Of a stretch of DNA of 64,000 nt, positions 22,911 to 31,121 are shown piece after piece. The position numbers were made by a program, and so were the translations under genes. Below the pieces are notes generated by a model, which was not told the DNA's origin, searched no databases, and was given only the letters and a program-made list of their open reading frames with translations. Location: contig NZ_JACJKY010000008.1 in assembly GCF_016901855.1 (NCBI RefSeq), positions 62,001 to 126,000 of the forward strand, in the 5' to 3' direction. Source of the DNA: Merdimmobilis hominis (GTDB taxonomy: Bacteria > Bacillota > Clostridia > Oscillospirales > Ruminococcaceae). Numbering within the stretch: position 1 is the stretch's first letter; each line of letters opens with the position of its first letter.

Positions 22911-25829
22911 TCAATAATACTGTTCTACATACTGGTATGCTTTATCAAAGACTTCACGGTCTTTAATCTTATACTTGACAGAGACAACACTTCGCAGAGC
23001 CTTTTTGACTTCTTTGCGGCCAGCAACGGTATCTTGCCAACCATCAAAACGAACAATGCGTACAATGTCATCAATATCTTTTACAATGCGTTCAACGATA
23101 ATCGGAGTGTTGGAGTTTTTGACGCCATTGAACAGCTCAGTAAGAGCAGCTTTGCCTCTGTCAACTTCAGCTACAGGAACAACTTCTTTTTCAGCCTTTA
23201 CAGCATCATGAGCCAATTCAAGCAAATGCTTCAGGAACTCTATGCTGGTAATAAGGCCTTGTTCGTGTTTCTCACGCAGTTCTTCCAGACGCTCACCAAG
23301 CTTGATGAAACGGGGATCGTCGGTGTGTGTAAGAATACGAGCAACGAGATCAATTTCAATCTTCTTGGCTTTCTTCTGTGCTCCTTCGCGTCCCTGGATG
23401 AAATCATCAATCAAATCGGCATCCAGTTCCAGAATATCGCGATCAGAAGCTTCGTGAACATCTTCTACCGTAATATTTTCGTGAACGAGTTCCATCGTCT
23501 TTGCGCCGACAGACGCCCAAATCAACTGACCTCTGTTGTCTACAGGACGAATGGACTCATACACCTTAGACAACCAACGGTAGTCATAACGGTATTCATC
23601 CAGGAACGGATCCGGCGACAGCGCATTAAATGCTCGGTTTACAACACGATAATGTGCACCGAATTCGTCCTTTTCTTTATTTGTCGGCAAGCATTGTTGT
23701 GCCGCCATAAGGCCTTCCCAGCCTTCGACAGTACGGTCAACGCCAATGAAGTATTCTAAGCACTTATTCATCAGTGCCGGGAACTTTCTCTTGACTTCCT
23801 CGATATTAGAGATAACCTTCTGAATACTCTTCTCGTCAAAGTCCAAAGCTCTTGCAACATCATCGAAGATACCAATATAGTCAACGATAAGACCGTTGTT
23901 CTTGTCGTGACCATAAACACGGTTAGTACGACAGATAGCCTGCAGAAGAGTGTGATCCTTCATAGGCTTATCCAAATACATTACCTGGAGAATAGGTGCG
24001 TCAAAACCAGTCAACAGCTTAGAAGTAACAATAACCAGCTTCAGCGGATGACGAGGATCGCGGAAGTTATCAAGCACTTTTGCTTCTTCGTCACGGTCGC
24101 GTCTCCACTCTCTGTAGCGGTCTTCTTTATCATTGTTTGTATCCATAACGATAGTCGTTGCATATTCGCCAAGATACTTATCCAGCTCTCTCTTATAAAG
24201 CAAGCAGCACTCTCTATCGTAGCAAACAACCTGACCCTTGAATCCATTCGGATCAATCTTTGTGAGGAAATGATTTGCAATATGAGCGCAGACTTTAGCA
24301 ATACGCTCCGGAGACTTCATAATAGCCTCCATACGAACGCGACGAGCCACATCGGATCTTTCTTCTCTTGTCAGCCCAGCTTCACGAGCCATTCGATCAA
24401 AGGCCTCGTCAACTACATCCTGATTGACATGCAGGTCAACCGGAACCGGTTCGAAGTTCAAAGGCAAAGTTGCTCCATCGCGGATTGAATCAGCGAAGGA
24501 ATATCTGCTCATATATCCAGACGCATCAGACAGAGAGCCGAATGTACGGAAGGTATTCTTATCAAGCTTGTTGATAGGCGTACCGGTCAAACCAAAGAAA
24601 AACGCATTTGGCAGAGCTTTACGCATCTTCTCGCCAAGATCACCTTCCTGAGTACGGTGTGCTTCGTCCACCATAAGGATAATGTTATCGCGAGAATTCA
24701 GAACACCCTCAACCTCACCAAATTTGAAAATGGTAGTAATGAGGATCTTACGCATATCCGCCTTAAAGAACTCAATGAGTTCTTCTTTAGAACCAGCCTT
24801 GGCCAGGTTAGGAATATCCGAAGCGTTAAATGTTGCAGTAATCTGCGTTTCAAGGTCGATACGATCATCAACGATAACTACCGTAGGAGCCTTTAGTTCC
24901 GGCATCATTCTCAGTTTTTGCGCAGCAAATACCATCAGCAGTGATTTACCGGAGCCCTGGAAGTGCCAGATCAAGCCTTGTTTGTTTTTACCTTCCAACA
25001 CACGCTGCACAATTGCGTTAGCACCTTCAAACTGCTGATAACGGCAAATAATCTTATACTTTCTATGCTTTTTGTCCGTAGCAAACAAAGTGAAGAAGCG
25101 GAAGATATCCATAATAATCTCCGGTTTCATCATGTCTGTGATAGACTCCTGAACCTGAGCCATTGTGCCTTCGGACTTGTGTTCTTCAGTATGCCAAGGA
25201 CCCCAAACGGTAAGAGGCGCGTTTACAGAGCTATATCTAAAGCATTTGCCTTCAGAAGCGAAATTGAAAACATTCGTTACGAACATCTGAGGAATGCTCT
25301 TTTCATAAGCAAGGATATCGCCAGCACCATCCATCCAAGAAATAGCTTCACGCACCGGTGTTTTCAGCTCACCAATAGCAATAGGGAAGCCATTTATAAG
25401 CAGCACAATATCCAGTCGCTTACCACCTTCGGCTTTAGGGTAAACCCACTGGTTTGTAACAACATATTCGTTTAACGCCAATCTTTCAGGCGTAAGAGAG
25501 CCAAAGAAGTCGATGGAAACACTTCTACCGTTTTCTCCAAACGGGAAAGAGTTGTTTTCAAACACCAGCTTCTTGAACTCTTCATTGGCCGCAATCAGGT
25601 TATTAGCCTGGGCGGACAGAATAAGAGTGCGCAGCTTATAAATAACCTCATCTGCTCTGGACGGGTCTTCTGCGATCACCGGGTTAAGACGGATAAGTGC
25701 GTCCTTTACCATAGATTCGACCATGACATCGGAATGCTGTCTCGGCAGCTGTTCCGCCGGGATATACTTCCATCCATTCTTGGCAATCGTTTGATATACC
25801 ATTATTTCAAAATCGGCTTCTGTAAACAT
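22911..25829 (-). CDS. hsdR: Type I restriction enzyme R subunit
   Basis: 972 aa. The N-terminal PD-(D/E)XK nuclease has RLDIVLLINGFPIAIGELKTP (Asp, then Glu-x-Lys) near residue 140-165. The motor has motif I FQGSGKSLLMVFAAQ, II MVDEAHRTQ, III FGLTGTPI and VI QAICRTNRVYG. HsdR translocates DNA and cuts when blocked. The start at 25829 (MFTEADFE) is preferred because AGGAGG is 7 nt upstream; the ATG two codons earlier touches the ribosome site. It overlaps the end of the second hsdS by 28 nt. Confidence 0.95.
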   Translation of the reverse strand: MFTEADFEIMVYQTIAKNGWKYIPAEQLPRQHSDVMVESMVKDALIRLNPVIAEDPSRADEVIYKLRTLILSAQANNLIAANEEFKKLVFENNSFPFGENGRSVSIDFFGSLTPERLALNEYVVTNQWVYPKAEGGKRLDIVLLINGFPIAIGELKTPVREAISWMDGAGDILAYEKSIPQMFVTNVFNFASEGKCFRYSSVNAPLTVWGPWHTEEHKSEGTMAQVQESITDMMKPEIIMDIFRFFTLFATDKKHRKYKIICRYQQFEGANAIVQRVLEGKNKQGLIWHFQGSGKSLLMVFAAQKLRMMPELKAPTVVIVDDRIDLETQITATFNASDIPNLAKAGSKEELIEFFKADMRKILITTIFKFGEVEGVLNSRDNIILMVDEAHRTQEGDLGEKMRKALPNAFFFGLTGTPINKLDKNTFRTFGSLSDASGYMSRYSFADSIRDGATLPLNFEPVPVDLHVNQDVVDEAFDRMAREAGLTREERSDVARRVRMEAIMKSPERIAKVCAHIANHFLTKIDPNGFKGQVVCYDRECCLLYKRELDKYLGEYATTIVMDTNNDKEDRYREWRRDRDEEAKVLDNFRDPRHPLKLVIVTSKLLTGFDAPILQVMYLDKPMKDHTLLQAICRTNRVYGHDKNNGLIVDYIGIFDDVARALDFDEKSIQKVISNIEEVKRKFPALMNKCLEYFIGVDRTVEGWEGLMAAQQCLPTNKEKDEFGAHYRVVNRAFNALSPDPFLDEYRYDYRWLSKVYESIRPVDNRGQLIWASVGAKTMELVHENITVEDVHEASDRDILELDADLIDDFIQGREGAQKKAKKIEIDLVARILTHTDDPRFIKLGERLEELREKHEQGLITSIEFLKHLLELAHDAVKAEKEVVPVAEVDRGKAALTELFNGVKNSNTPIIVERIVKDIDDIVRIVRFDGWQDTVAGRKEVKKALRSVVSVKYKIKDREVFDKAYQYVEQYY

Positions 25830-26875
25830 ATACATACCTCCTGATTATATTTACTTGTTAATTTTGATTTATCGCTCTGTTCAATAAACCTTGCAAATTG
25901 CTTTTGTTCGTCCAACGACGGTAGCACAACAGGGATTTCTTTCATCTTTCCTTGAGTTAGTTTCAACCGTGTTGAACCAGACACATATGGTCTCATATCC
26001 AAAATTCTAAAGAATGCGTTTGCATAGTGGAGATCACAATTGTCATTAGGAATTATTACATGAGCATGATTATTTACCCAACATTTTCCCTGAACAATAT
26101 AAGAACTTGGCTCTCCAGGGCCATAAGCTCCACAGTCTTCTGCTAAACACAATGCCGTGCAATCCATCAAGTATTGATTTATTGTATCCACCTGACCGTT
26201 TGCGCCGTAATAAGGATAGGTTGCACCATCGTGCATTTCGGCGCGGACTGCATCGTTGATTGGTTTTCTCAAGTCATCTCTAATCGTAAAGGCTACTTCA
26301 AACGGTACTGTGTCTCGTGAGGAATTTGGATCGCCAAACATCTCGATAAATTGCGATTTCACCAAGTCGTCAGTACGCTGAATCAAGGATTTATAGGCAT
26401 TTTTGGCCTTTATCGCTGCCCAAACAAGCGGTGTGATCCTGCGTTGCTCCTCGATTGTCGGGATGTTAAAAGTCAAATCTTTTAGATCTTTCCAATTGAC
26501 TGTAGGAGACAGAGATCCAACAGAGATTCTAATTGCTTCATTCAAAAAGTAGTCCGAACTAATAAACAGCGGGAAGTATTCCTTAGTGATTACTTCCTCT
26601 CTTGGCCGCAGCACCATTCCGTGCGCAGAGAAGATTCCGTCGAAGGGAGCGATGCCAACTTTTTTCTGATAAGCTCTTCTCTTGCCAAAAAGGACATCTC
26701 CTTTTTTCATGAGAAGCTTCTCACCAATAGGAGCGACCTCAGAGCCCCAACGAGAAACTGTCAGTGTACCGGAGTCTAAATGTTCCAGGCCAATATAAGT
26801 CTCTTTATCTGCCTCTGTCGGCTTCTTTTTTTCAGTGCTGTTAATAGCTATTTCAGTAAAACGATACTTAGGCAT
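25802..26875 (-). CDS. hsdS: Type I specificity subunit, second copy
   Basis: 357 aa from ATG 26875 (GGAGGT 7 nt upstream). TRD1 (~1-150) is homologous to that of the first hsdS (IGLEHLDSGTLTVSRW; LFGKRRAYQKKVGIAPFDGI). The junction KSQFIEMFGD leads into a different TRD2 with TYPYYGANGQVDT. The C-terminus keeps EQSDKSK and then diverges (LTSKYNQEVCICLQ), unlike the longer helical tail of the first hsdS, so recombination or truncation is likely. It has its own ribosome site and could be expressed, which would give the system a second specificity. Confidence 0.8.
   Translation of the reverse strand: MPKYRFTEIAINSTEKKKPTEADKETYIGLEHLDSGTLTVSRWGSEVAPIGEKLLMKKGDVLFGKRRAYQKKVGIAPFDGIFSAHGMVLRPREEVITKEYFPLFISSDYFLNEAIRISVGSLSPTVNWKDLKDLTFNIPTIEEQRRITPLVWAAIKAKNAYKSLIQRTDDLVKSQFIEMFGDPNSSRDTVPFEVAFTIRDDLRKPINDAVRAEMHDGATYPYYGANGQVDTINQYLMDCTALCLAEDCGAYGPGEPSSYIVQGKCWVNNHAHVIIPNDNCDLHYANAFFRILDMRPYVSGSTRLKLTQGKMKEIPVVLPSLDEQKQFARFIEQSDKSKLTSKYNQEVCICLQKPILK
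25861..25882. repeat. hsdS downstream recombination repeat, copy 1
   Basis: ATTTTGATTTATCGCTCTGTTC, here shortened to its core TTTTGATTTATCGCTCTG, encodes EQSDKSK. Further copies are at 26932-26966 and 28575-28610 (one base different). Confidence 0.7.
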
Positions 26876-26899
26876 AAACAGCACCTCCAATTCGTCTTC

Positions 26900-27472
26900 T
26901 CAGCCCGATAAATTGCGATTTGAAACGACAAATTTTGATTTATCGCTCTGTTCGACAAATGCAACAAACTCATCCTGTTGCGCCCTTGGTGGGTTAAAAA
27001 TGAGAGTCTTATTTGCAGTGTCAATGGTGTAGGTTCCGACTGTTGTGCCGCCGGCCTTTGCATCGATTTGCTCACGAATAAACGGCATTTTATAACACTC
27101 CAAGACAAAGCGTGAATTGATCTCACCTCTATTATGGAAGCATAGGGTATTGCCGTCTTTGTAATAAAAACGATCTCCTTCGCGCACTAAATAGCATATA
27201 CCAAGGGTTCCAACGCCTGTGACCATAATATCACCGGGGACTGGAGTTCCGTACTTCTGAGAATACTCATCGTACATTGCCTGTGAAATGAATAGTTCAT
27301 TATCAACATATCCTTGCTCTGCAAGCTTTACTATTTCGCGAGCTCGGTAGAATGGAATTCCTTCACTCAACCAATCTTTTTGAAAAACGCGCTTGCTGGA
27401 TCCCACTTCAAATAATGAAGAAATCGGCACAATTGGAAGATTCTTGGGATTAGTTTTGAAGTCACCAAACAT
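26900..27472 (-). pseudogene. Promoterless HsdS TRD2 cassette
   Basis: 190 codons that begin at the MFGD junction shared by all the hsdS genes and run through one target-recognition domain (IPFYRAREIVKL, VPGDIMVTGVGTLGICYL) to EQSDKSKFVVSNRNLSG. It lacks TRD1 and any ribosome site, so it is probably a silent module to be swapped behind a TRD1. S1 core sequence TCGCAATTTATCG occurs at both its 5' end (27474-27486) and its 3' end (26905-26917) as direct repeats, a layout that would allow excision or insertion by the neighbouring recombinase. Confidence 0.75.
26905..26966. repeat. Cassette 3' boundary: S1 core plus downstream repeat
   Basis: Plus-strand CGATAAATTGCGATTT (from 26906) repeats the S1 core, followed at 26932-26966 by the EQSDKSKF repeat extended with GACAAATGCAACA, which is shared with the first hsdS (28574-28610). 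Confidence 0.65.
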
Positions 27473-27488
27473 CTCGATAAATTGCGAC
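27465..27488. repeat. S1 repeat at the recombinase/cassette border
   Basis: CCAAACATCTCGATAAATTGCG on the plus strand (encoding SQFIEMFG) lies directly against the stop codon of the recombinase gene. Copies are at 26334-26357 and 29103-29126. Confidence 0.7.
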
Positions 27489-27492
27489 TCGT

Positions 27493-28464
27493 TTATCCGA
27501 TGAACCTATGGTGAGACAACTTAACATTGTTCTGATTTACCATTGCATATTGGAGGGTTGTATCCACGCTTTGATGTCCAAGTAACTGCTGTACCTGTTC
27601 AATAGGCATGCCTTTATCGATAGCCATCGTTGCTAAGGTTCGTCTAAACTTATGAGGATGGACCTTGTTTAGCTCCAGCTTCTTACCCAGTTCACGCAAG
27701 CGAATTTCTACGCCACTAATCAACAAACGATTAAACGGCTTCTGGAGCGATACAAACAGCGCATCATTATCGTCTGTGCGACTCTTCAGGTAATTTTGCA
27801 AATGGATCTTGGTTCTCGCATCAAAATATACTCGACGCTGCTTATTGCCTTTGCCAAGTACAATACATTCTCGATTCTCAAAGTCCACATCATTTCGGTT
27901 CAGTTTGACAAGTTCTCCAACGCGAATGCCGGTCGATGCCAGCATATCAATAATAGCAAGATCTCTCACGCACTCACTATGATCTCTCATCAATTCCAAA
28001 GCCTCATCCGAATAAGTCTCCTTTACCGTTTTACAGGTCTTAACCTTGTGAATTCGTCGAACAGGGCTCTTGACGATGTAATCTTCATCCTCCAGCCAAG
28101 CAAAAAAGCTTGAGAGAATGCGTCGAATATTGTCGATTGTAACCTTACTTGCTTCACTACGCTTTTGATATTCATCAAGATAGACGCGCAGATCGTCGGT
28201 CGTTACATGTTTTACCTCTTTTCCAATCGCCGTTAGCACATTGCGAATAGTCGAATCGTAATATCGGATCGTTTTTTCAGAGCAGCCTTCAACACGCTTA
28301 GCTGCAAGGAAGATCTTCAGGAAACTCTGAGTGTCATTCTCATGTTCCTGAGTCGATTCTTCAAGCATGCACTGCATCAGCGTGTTATGAAGGCGTTCTC
28401 TTTGCTCGTTATCAAGGTACGAGAGCATTCTTTGCTCGATTTTTTCTATCATTTGGTGTGTCAT
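27493..28464 (-). CDS. Tyrosine recombinase within the hsdS locus
   Basis: 323 aa. N-terminal core-binding domain (FLKIFLAAKRVEGCSEKTIRYY), then a catalytic domain with Arg in STGIRVGELVKL, His-x-x-Arg in HPHKFRRTLATMA, His in LLGHQSVDTTLQY and the Tyr nucleophile in that last motif. It resembles XerC/D-like recombinases that invert or swap hsdS domains in other bacteria. Its gene ends on a repeat shared by the three hsdS units, so it probably moves TRD2 cassettes. It is too short and misplaced to be the ICE integrase. Confidence 0.85.
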   Translation of the reverse strand: MTHQMIEKIEQRMLSYLDNEQRERLHNTLMQCMLEESTQEHENDTQSFLKIFLAAKRVEGCSEKTIRYYDSTIRNVLTAIGKEVKHVTTDDLRVYLDEYQKRSEASKVTIDNIRRILSSFFAWLEDEDYIVKSPVRRIHKVKTCKTVKETYSDEALELMRDHSECVRDLAIIDMLASTGIRVGELVKLNRNDVDFENRECIVLGKGNKQRRVYFDARTKIHLQNYLKSRTDDNDALFVSLQKPFNRLLISGVEIRLRELGKKLELNKVHPHKFRRTLATMAIDKGMPIEQVQQLLGHQSVDTTLQYAMVNQNNVKLSHHRFIG

Positions 28465-28507
28465 ATTGGTTTTCTCCTTCTTACCAACATCCTACACCAT
28501 GATATTT

Positions 28508-29635
28508 TTAGTTGTCGTCCTGTTGAATTAGGGACTTTATGAAGTTGTCTATGCGAACAATAGCTTCTTGGAGTTCAAATTTTGATTTATCGCTTTGTTC
28601 GACAAATGCAACATATCTTCTCTGTGCATCTATTGGTGGGACCGGGACTCTGAAATCTCCAATGTTTTTCAATGAAAGATTTAACTGAGCCACTCCACGC
28701 TTTAACTCCATATACTGATCTATAACATAATCAGATTTAAGAGCAGCCATAACGAATTTTCGGTCTAACACAGAACCTTTTTTAAGTCGAATTATTGCTA
28801 ATGCTTGATTGATATTAGCAGGTAATATATCGCTTGAAACCACTGCGCACCTACCAATTGCGCCAGCAATAGAAAACAAAATGTCGTCTTCTTTAAGTTG
28901 GGAACGTTTCATCGCTTCGTGGCAAGTTTCGCTAATAAACATCATGCCTTCTCGATTAAAGTTTCCGTGTTCATCGATGTTTTCTATCTTTACGAAATTG
29001 ACTCCATCGTCGGTGAAGTTAAATCCTATTGTTGTTGGAGTCGTTCCTTTCGTAATCAAATCACACTCTTCGGACAAGGTACACACCGGAAATTCATCTG
29101 CACCAAACATCTCGATAAATTGCGATTTCACCAGCTCATCAGTTGCAGTTATCTGCTTTTGATAAGCCTTTTTTGTGCGGTGAGCTGCCTTCAGGAGCTC
29201 AACCAAACCATCTTGCTCCGCCAATTCAGGGAGTTCGAATTCATATCCTTTCAAACTTTCCCATTTAACACGGGGAGAAAGAGAACCGGCAGAATTTCCT
29301 ACTGCATAATCAAACAGAAGGTCGTTTTGAATGATAAACGGCAACAGTTCCGGATTGATCTTGCCAGGGATTGCTTCAATGACGGTAATATCTCCGGAGC
29401 AAACTCCATCAAAAGGAGCCAATGCTGCCTTTTTCAAATAGGCTCTCCGGCGGCCAAATAGCATGTGTCCCTTTTTGAAGCCTTTGGTAAAGGTGTTTTC
29501 TGTTCCAACATCCCATCGATCCAGAGTAATCTCTCCCGGTGTCAGGTGTTCAAGACCTACGATAGGGAGATCAGCCGTATCTTTTATTGTCGCTTTATAT
29601 TCACGAGCGACATCACCAAGTTTTACTCGTGCCAT
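28508..29635 (-). CDS. hsdS: Type I specificity subunit, first copy (probably active)
   Basis: 375 aa. Two TRDs: ~1-150 (IVGLEHLTPGEITLDRW; LFGRRRAYLKKAALAPFDGV) and ~190-345 (KGTTPTTIGFNFTDDGVNFV; ANINQALAIIRLKKGS), each followed by a conserved helix; the second TRD begins at KSQFIEMFGA. The C-terminal helix EQSDKSKFELQEAIVRIDNFIKSLI is intact. GGAG precedes the ATG, which sits 1 nt from the hsdM stop, so it is coupled to hsdM and is the likely current specificity subunit. Confidence 0.9.
   Translation of the reverse strand: MARVKLGDVAREYKATIKDTADLPIVGLEHLTPGEITLDRWDVGTENTFTKGFKKGHMLFGRRRAYLKKAALAPFDGVCSGDITVIEAIPGKINPELLPFIIQNDLLFDYAVGNSAGSLSPRVKWESLKGYEFELPELAEQDGLVELLKAAHRTKKAYQKQITATDELVKSQFIEMFGADEFPVCTLSEECDLITKGTTPTTIGFNFTDDGVNFVKIENIDEHGNFNREGMMFISETCHEAMKRSQLKEDDILFSIAGAIGRCAVVSSDILPANINQALAIIRLKKGSVLDRKFVMAALKSDYVIDQYMELKRGVAQLNLSLKNIGDFRVPVPPIDAQRRYVAFVEQSDKSKFELQEAIVRIDNFIKSLIQQDDN
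29103..29132. repeat. S1 repeat in first hsdS
   Basis: CCAAACATCTCGATAAATTG followed by CGATTTCACCA on the plus strand, matching 26334-26364 over about 30 bp and 27465-27487 over 23 bp. It lies at the TRD1/TRD2 junction. Confidence 0.7.
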
Positions 29636-29636
29636 T

Positions 29637-31121
29637 TTATTCTCCCTCCTTTGTCAGTAATGCGATAAGGGCGTCCGTCTGTTCTCTGGCTGTAAGGCTT
29701 TGTGATACCCAGTCATCGACGCATTCTTCGACAGACAATACAGGATCTACTTCGATTCCGCTTCGTACATAAAGTGCAATATTCAGTGAATGATCCTTTT
29801 CTGCAATCTCGTCTATTGTGACGACTTTTGCATATCCTTCCTCATCAGCATAGTTTTCGTAAGCAGACGCCATATGTGCAATGTGAGCGTCTTCCAAATA
29901 GCTTTGTGCATTCTTGCGAGTTACTTCTTTGACTGCATTGATGAAGAGGACCTTGCCGCGTTTTTCAGGTTCTTTGTATGTGCGGCAAATAACAATACAT
30001 GCTTCCATCGGAGCGTTAAAGAACAGGTTCGGACCAAGGCCAATAACACAATCCACCATGTCGCTCTGAACAAGTTTCTTTCTCATTTCCTTTTCTTCGT
30101 TACGGAACAAAATGCCATGAGGGAAGAGGATTGCACATCTACCGGATCCAGGATTCATGCTTGCGAGAATATGCTGGAAGAAAGCATAGTCTGCACGGCC
30201 TTGCGGCGGAGTACCAAGGAAGTTTCTTCCATATTTATCAGATTCGAAGGCAGCCCGATCCCACTGCTTAATTGAGTACGGAGGATTAGCAAGTACCAAA
30301 TCGAACTTCTGGAGCTCACCACCTTTAATAAACGCAGGAGCCTTCAGCGTATCATCGTTTACAATATGGAAATCCTGAACACCGTGAAGGAACAGGTTCA
30401 TTCTACCAATAGCTGATGTCAGCTGATTGATTTCCTGACCGTATACTTTAACATTTCTCCATTCCTTGCCTTGCTTCTTCAAATAAGCAATACAAGAGAT
30501 CAGCATACCAGCACTACCACAAGTCGGGTCATAAATAGACTCGCCAGACTGGGGCTTCAGGATCTCGGTCATCAAATGGACAACTGTTCTGTTGGTATAG
30601 AACTCCTGCGCAGTATGTCCGCTATCATCAGCAAACTTTTTGATAAGATATTCATACCCCTGTCCAAGTTCATCTTCCGGGCAGTTTTCGATAGAAAGAG
30701 TTCTGCTGCTAAAATGTTCAATCAAATCCTTTAACAAAGAGTCGGGCAAACGATTTTTGTTTGTCCAAGCGCCATCCCCAAATACACCATGGAGCTGATC
30801 GATGTTCGCTTTCTCAATTGCGTGGAAGGCATTGACAATAGCTGCGCCAACATTTTCAGAAACCTGTCGCACATCTTTCCAATGATAACCTTCAGGAACA
30901 ACAAAGGTATGGATATCTTCTTCATCAAAGTCAACGATATCGTCGCCATACTCTTCGACGGCCTTCTGAGTTTCTTCGTCGTACACATCACAGATTCTCT
31001 TAAAGAAGAGCAGCGGGAAAATGTATTGTTTATATGCACCGGCGTCGATGCTGGTGCGGAGCAGAACTGCCGAATTCCAAAGATAAGACTTCAGTTCATC
31101 AAGTGTAATACGATTACTCAT
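29637..31121 (-). CDS. hsdM: Type I DNA methyltransferase M subunit (stand-alone)
   Basis: 494 aa. N-terminal helical HsdM domain (YLWNSAVLLRTSIDAGAYKQYIFPLLFFKRICDVYDEE), then an N6-adenine methyltransferase domain: QEFYTNRTVVHLMTEIL, motif I DPTCGSAGML (one Gly of the usual GSGG replaced by Ala), motif IV ANPPY. It overlaps the stop of the DraG-HsdM fusion by 8 nt. Having two diverged M subunits next to one R subunit is unusual; they may form a heterodimer around one HsdS. Confidence 0.9.
   Translation of the reverse strand: MSNRITLDELKSYLWNSAVLLRTSIDAGAYKQYIFPLLFFKRICDVYDEETQKAVEEYGDDIVDFDEEDIHTFVVPEGYHWKDVRQVSENVGAAIVNAFHAIEKANIDQLHGVFGDGAWTNKNRLPDSLLKDLIEHFSSRTLSIENCPEDELGQGYEYLIKKFADDSGHTAQEFYTNRTVVHLMTEILKPQSGESIYDPTCGSAGMLISCIAYLKKQGKEWRNVKVYGQEINQLTSAIGRMNLFLHGVQDFHIVNDDTLKAPAFIKGGELQKFDLVLANPPYSIKQWDRAAFESDKYGRNFLGTPPQGRADYAFFQHILASMNPGSGRCAILFPHGILFRNEEKEMRKKLVQSDMVDCVIGLGPNLFFNAPMEACIVICRTYKEPEKRGKVLFINAVKEVTRKNAQSYLEDAHIAHMASAYENYADEEGYAKVVTIDEIAEKDHSLNIALYVRSGIEVDPVLSVEECVDDWVSQSLTAREQTDALIALLTKEGE

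Noticed and set aside
27493-28464. The tyrosine recombinase as the ICE integrase
   Set aside because: It sits inside the hsdS locus, abuts repeats shared by the hsdS genes, and is in the middle of the element rather than at an end.
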